Source: Amorphochlora amoebiformis
Taxonomy: Eukaryota; Cercozoa; Chlorarachniophyceae
Reading direction: 5' to 3'
Length of the DNA: 64,000 bases
NCBI GenBank assembly: GCA_054601695.1
Contig: BAAHQB010000031.1
Location: 682,001-746,000 of the forward strand
The notes under the pieces are model-generated. The model was not told the DNA's origin, made no database searches, and worked only from the letters and a program-made list of their open reading frames with translations. Made by a program: the position numbers and the translations under genes. Within the stretch, counting starts at the first letter, position 1; every line of letters starts with the position of its first letter. Positions 1 through 64,000 of the stretch are shown piece after piece.

Positions 1-199
1 TCGATTGGGGTTTTTGAATAATGCATGTAAACCTAGAATATCACGCATACTCCCCAAACCTCCTTTCTGTCTCTTCCTCTTTATTTCTTCCTTTTTCTCC
101 CTTACCCTTCCCTCTCACCCCATCCTTCCCACTCGCTTCTCCTTCTCACTCCACTTTCCAGCGCGCCCGCACTCCCTCTATCTCCACCCCCGAACAAAG
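1..199 (+). other. CT-rich 5' flank of the PPR gene
   Basis: A pyrimidine-rich stretch (TTCTCC/TCCTTC runs) leads directly into the proposed ATG at 200. It is probably 5' UTR or core promoter. I see no TATA box or other recognisable element, and the window edge cuts the region. Confidence 0.35.
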
Positions 200-15011
<14,812 letters not shown>

Positions 15012-15466
15012 GGTGTTACGGCTGTGTCATTAATTAATGATGAATCCAGTCGACTCGCATACGGCAATTTAAGTTGTCACTGCTTAATTATTACGCCACG
15101 ATCCAGTTGAAAAATAAAATTTTGTCACTCGCCAGGTCACGGTCATGCATGTGATGTAAATGATATATTTAGTATCTGGATTATAGCTCAGTATCCCGAT
15201 TTGAGTTATTCTACTTATCATGACTGATATACTAGTATCCGGTCGATCATCCGGAAAGTACCATTGAGCACGTACTACTTATTCAGATATGCTACGGCAT
15301 AGTCCTGAGTCGCTCGATGAGTATAATCTAGATAATAATTGTAAGTACTTTACGTTAAGCCGTCAGTAATATCTATATAACTGGTAACTTAATTCAGTAC
15401 GGCCTTCGGTCAGGAGCAATGTCTAGAATATCTAAAACTTCGGCCCTCGTTTAGCCTAATGTGGTA
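15012..15466. other. Convergent intergenic region (PPR / RRF 3' ends)
   Basis: Non-repetitive 455 bp between the TAG of the PPR gene and the TAA of the oppositely oriented RRF gene. It includes an AATAAAA-like polyadenylation candidate (AAAAATAAAATTTT near 15110). No further coding exon was recognised. Confidence 0.7.
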
Positions 15467-22947
<7,481 letters not shown>

Positions 22948-23321
22948 AGGAGAGCCTAGCGATATAGTGTGCTGAAAATGGACCACTGGAAGGAGGAGAT
23001 GGAGTATGGTATCCAGGCCGGGTGGTTTGAGCGGCCAAATTGAGGGGAAAATCAGGTTAGTTTCTCTGAATACCGAGGGAATTCACGGGGGTTCTCATGA
23101 AGTTGTTATATGCGTAGGTAATGAAGGCGAAAGACAGGACGTAGAGAGCCACTATCGACCCGAGGCCAGCGCGTTTGGACGCCATTATCCAATCTAACAA
23201 AAGCCGACAAATTTTTGGGAAGGATACCGAAAAGATAAAGTTAAATTCTAGTTCCAACTTTTCGGCTCCTCGCCGCAACTGCGCCCCTCTAACCCGAACG
23301 ACGCGTCGTGCGCTAGAAAAG
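22948..23321. promoter_or_regulatory. Divergent promoter region between RRF and the STAR/KH gene
   Basis: One of the few GC-balanced, repeat-free stretches. RRF runs leftward from 22947 (or 23185) and the STAR gene runs rightward from 23322. If the upstream RRF exon is real, only about 136 bp separate the two start codons. I see no clear core promoter motif. Confidence 0.5.
23074..23185 (-). CDS. Possible upstream RRF exon encoding a signal-peptide-like N-terminus
   Basis: An ATG at 23185 opens a frame starting MASKRAG, followed by a hydrophobic stretch LGSIVALYVLSFAFITYAY. A donor at 23073 (CTCG|GTATTC, phase 1) matches an acceptor at 22986 (TTCCAG|TG), which then reads in frame into the RRF ORF through an 88-nt intron, giving a 298-aa protein. 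A signal peptide plus transit-like region would fit bipartite targeting to a complex plastid. Alternatively it is a separate tiny membrane-protein ORF or chance. The phase agreement is seen; the targeting is inferred. Confidence 0.45.
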
Positions 23322-26061
<2,740 letters not shown>

Positions 26062-26830
26062 GCGTTCATGTAATAGATTTTTCAAGCCTTCGTATGTTGT
26101 GTTTCTTCAATTTTCGAGGAGGGTAAGCTACTCAAGAGGGTAACTGCCTCCGGATAGGCATGACTCTGTAGATGTGATGCTCTAGATCGGGACAGAAGCC
26201 CCAGCGCTCGGCGCTTGGCGCTTGGCGCCGCTGAAATGAAATGTTGAGTTTACCTCGTTAAAATCTAGAAAATGTATACGTACGCATCTCTGCTGTGAAT
26301 TGCAATATTGTCTAATTATACATTAATGTTGGACTGCTCATGGCGCGATATCACTTCTAGGTCAGAACTGCATCTCTCTAGTCTCTCGGTGCCCGCAGCT
26401 TAGCTATGTGTACACTAGTGTAGGGAGTGCGCATGCTCAAATGTAGTACTCAATGTCTTAGCATCTAGAAAAATTAAACAATATTGACCACTACTAATTG
26501 AATTTGATCTAGTTGATGATGTCTAGCCTTAGTAATGTTAACCGTAACTGGTATAACTAAATAAATGTAACTCTTGTAACTTGTGTTAGCGCACAAATAC
26601 ATACCAAATCAAATAGTTATCCAGGCTTTAATCAGGCCCACCACACAAAATCTGCTAGACAACTAAATTCTAAGTAGCTAGGTTGTGCTATATTCGTTGA
26701 CTTCAGTCTGCTTGTTAAATTAAACACTTTGAAGCCCGTACATACATTCAATGATGGATTATTACATAATATGTCTCATATAGATATGTCCAAGTATTAG
26801 TTTTATAAAAACATGAATGGTGTACGACAT
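26062..26830. other. 3' flank of the STAR/KH gene
   Basis: Unique sequence of ordinary composition, with a small tandem (GCGCTCGGCGCTTGGCGCTTGGCGCC near 26207) that can fold. No exon was recognised. It probably holds the 3' UTR and polyadenylation site. Confidence 0.5.
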
Positions 26831-26931
26831 GAAAAATTATACAATTGTGATACATATATAAATATATGCATATACATACATATACACATAATATCTACAA
26901 TATATAAACATATATATATATATATATATAC

Positions 26932-26989
<58 letters not shown>

Positions 26990-27053
26990 AGATAATATAT
27001 ATATATATATATATAAAATATGTGTATAAACATAATATATAATATATACGTAT

Positions 27054-27124
<71 letters not shown>

Positions 27125-27229
27125 AATATATATATATATATGTTTAAAGCTAGACTGTATTTGTTCACAAGTCATTGCACCTAGAAATTACATATATGTT
27201 ATTATATATAAGCACACACATACATATAT

Positions 27230-27319
<90 letters not shown>

Positions 27320-27416
27320 ATAATATACATATATACATGTACATACATATGTACATATAATATACACATAAAACATCTGTACATGTAATCTACTACAAAT
27401 AGATATAGATATGTGC

Positions 27417-27490
27417 GTACGATATTTTGGTAGACCTTTGTCGTTTCAGGAGTGCTTGACAAGCTTGTCCCGAAATTCAAAGGTTTTATT
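27417..27490. other. Orphan single-copy island, possible exon
   Basis: An isolated GC-richer segment between convergent genes. On + it can be read TTGGTAG|ACCTTTGTCGTT through AAATTCAAAG|GTTTTA, encoding [16 protein letters not shown]. On - another open frame exists. No neighbouring exon continues either, so it stays unassigned. Confidence 0.3.
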
Positions 27491-27618
27491 TTCCTACATA
27501 AACACATATATATTAAGAATGTATATATATATGTATCATATATATATGTATATATATGTAAGTATATATATATATATATATGTACATACATATAAATATA
27601 TGTATATATATATACACA

Positions 27619-27649
<31 letters not shown>

Positions 27650-27704
27650 GTACATACATATGATATAAATACATTATCATGCACATACAGATACATAATA
27701 CACG

Positions 27705-27750
<46 letters not shown>

Positions 27751-27865
27751 CACACACATATATAGACACATATGCATTCATATAAACGAATAACATATGC
27801 ATGTTATACATAAAAATACATACACATACACGCATGTATATATTATCTACACACATAAACTTAAT

Positions 27866-64000
<36,135 letters not shown>

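Overview
The window is intron-dominated nuclear DNA from a eukaryote, not bacterial. Almost all of it is (TA)n microsatellite, degenerate telomere-type repeat (TTAGGG / CCCTAA) and a few GA/CT tracts. Between these lie short GC-richer islands of 16-300 bp. Joining the islands across GT-AG (rarely GC-AG) borders with matching codon phase gives proteins of recognisable families, so the repeats are mostly introns. The long Tyr-Ile ORFs are just translated (TA)n. The lineage cannot be fixed from sequence alone. An organellar ribosome recycling factor and a large PPR protein, both with signal-peptide-like N-termini, fit a protist or alga with a plastid, possibly a complex one, and TTAGGG-type repeats.

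Layout. (1) 200-15011, + strand: a complete 29-exon pentatricopeptide repeat (PPR) gene, 2,040-nt reading frame. (2) 22947-15467, - strand: a complete 10-exon ribosome recycling factor (RRF) gene, convergent with the PPR gene. (3) 23322-26061, + strand: a 7-exon STAR/KH RNA-binding protein gene, head-to-head with RRF over a short non-repetitive promoter region. (4) 64000-27866, - strand: a very large gene whose 5' end lies beyond the window. It has about 57 recognised exons encoding, in order, a thioredoxin/nucleoredoxin domain (WCGPC), a SelR/MsrB-like domain, a DUF547 domain, a second SelR/MsrB-like domain, a DEP domain and a second DUF547 domain. Codon phase is continuous from the window edge to 31573. 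Two adjacent genes cannot be fully excluded.

Main novelties. First, many introns are made of telomere-type repeat, and their splice sites look like variants of the repeat unit itself (CCCTAG| acceptors, |GTTAGG or |GTAACCC donors). Second, many exons have 'shadow' copies in the neighbouring introns. Copies of an exon's 3' end with its donor lie downstream, and copies of an exon's 5' end with its acceptor lie upstream. Each is separated by (TA)n, and the best-resolved ladder decays with distance. Third, a roughly 90-110 bp composite motif with small palindromes recurs only inside the telomere-type introns.

The PPR protein and RRF both belong to organelle gene expression (RNA processing and ribosome recycling). 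The STAR protein is probably a nuclear RNA-processing factor. The multidomain protein combines redox domains with DEP and DUF547, recalling plant glutaredoxin-DEP-DUF547 proteins.
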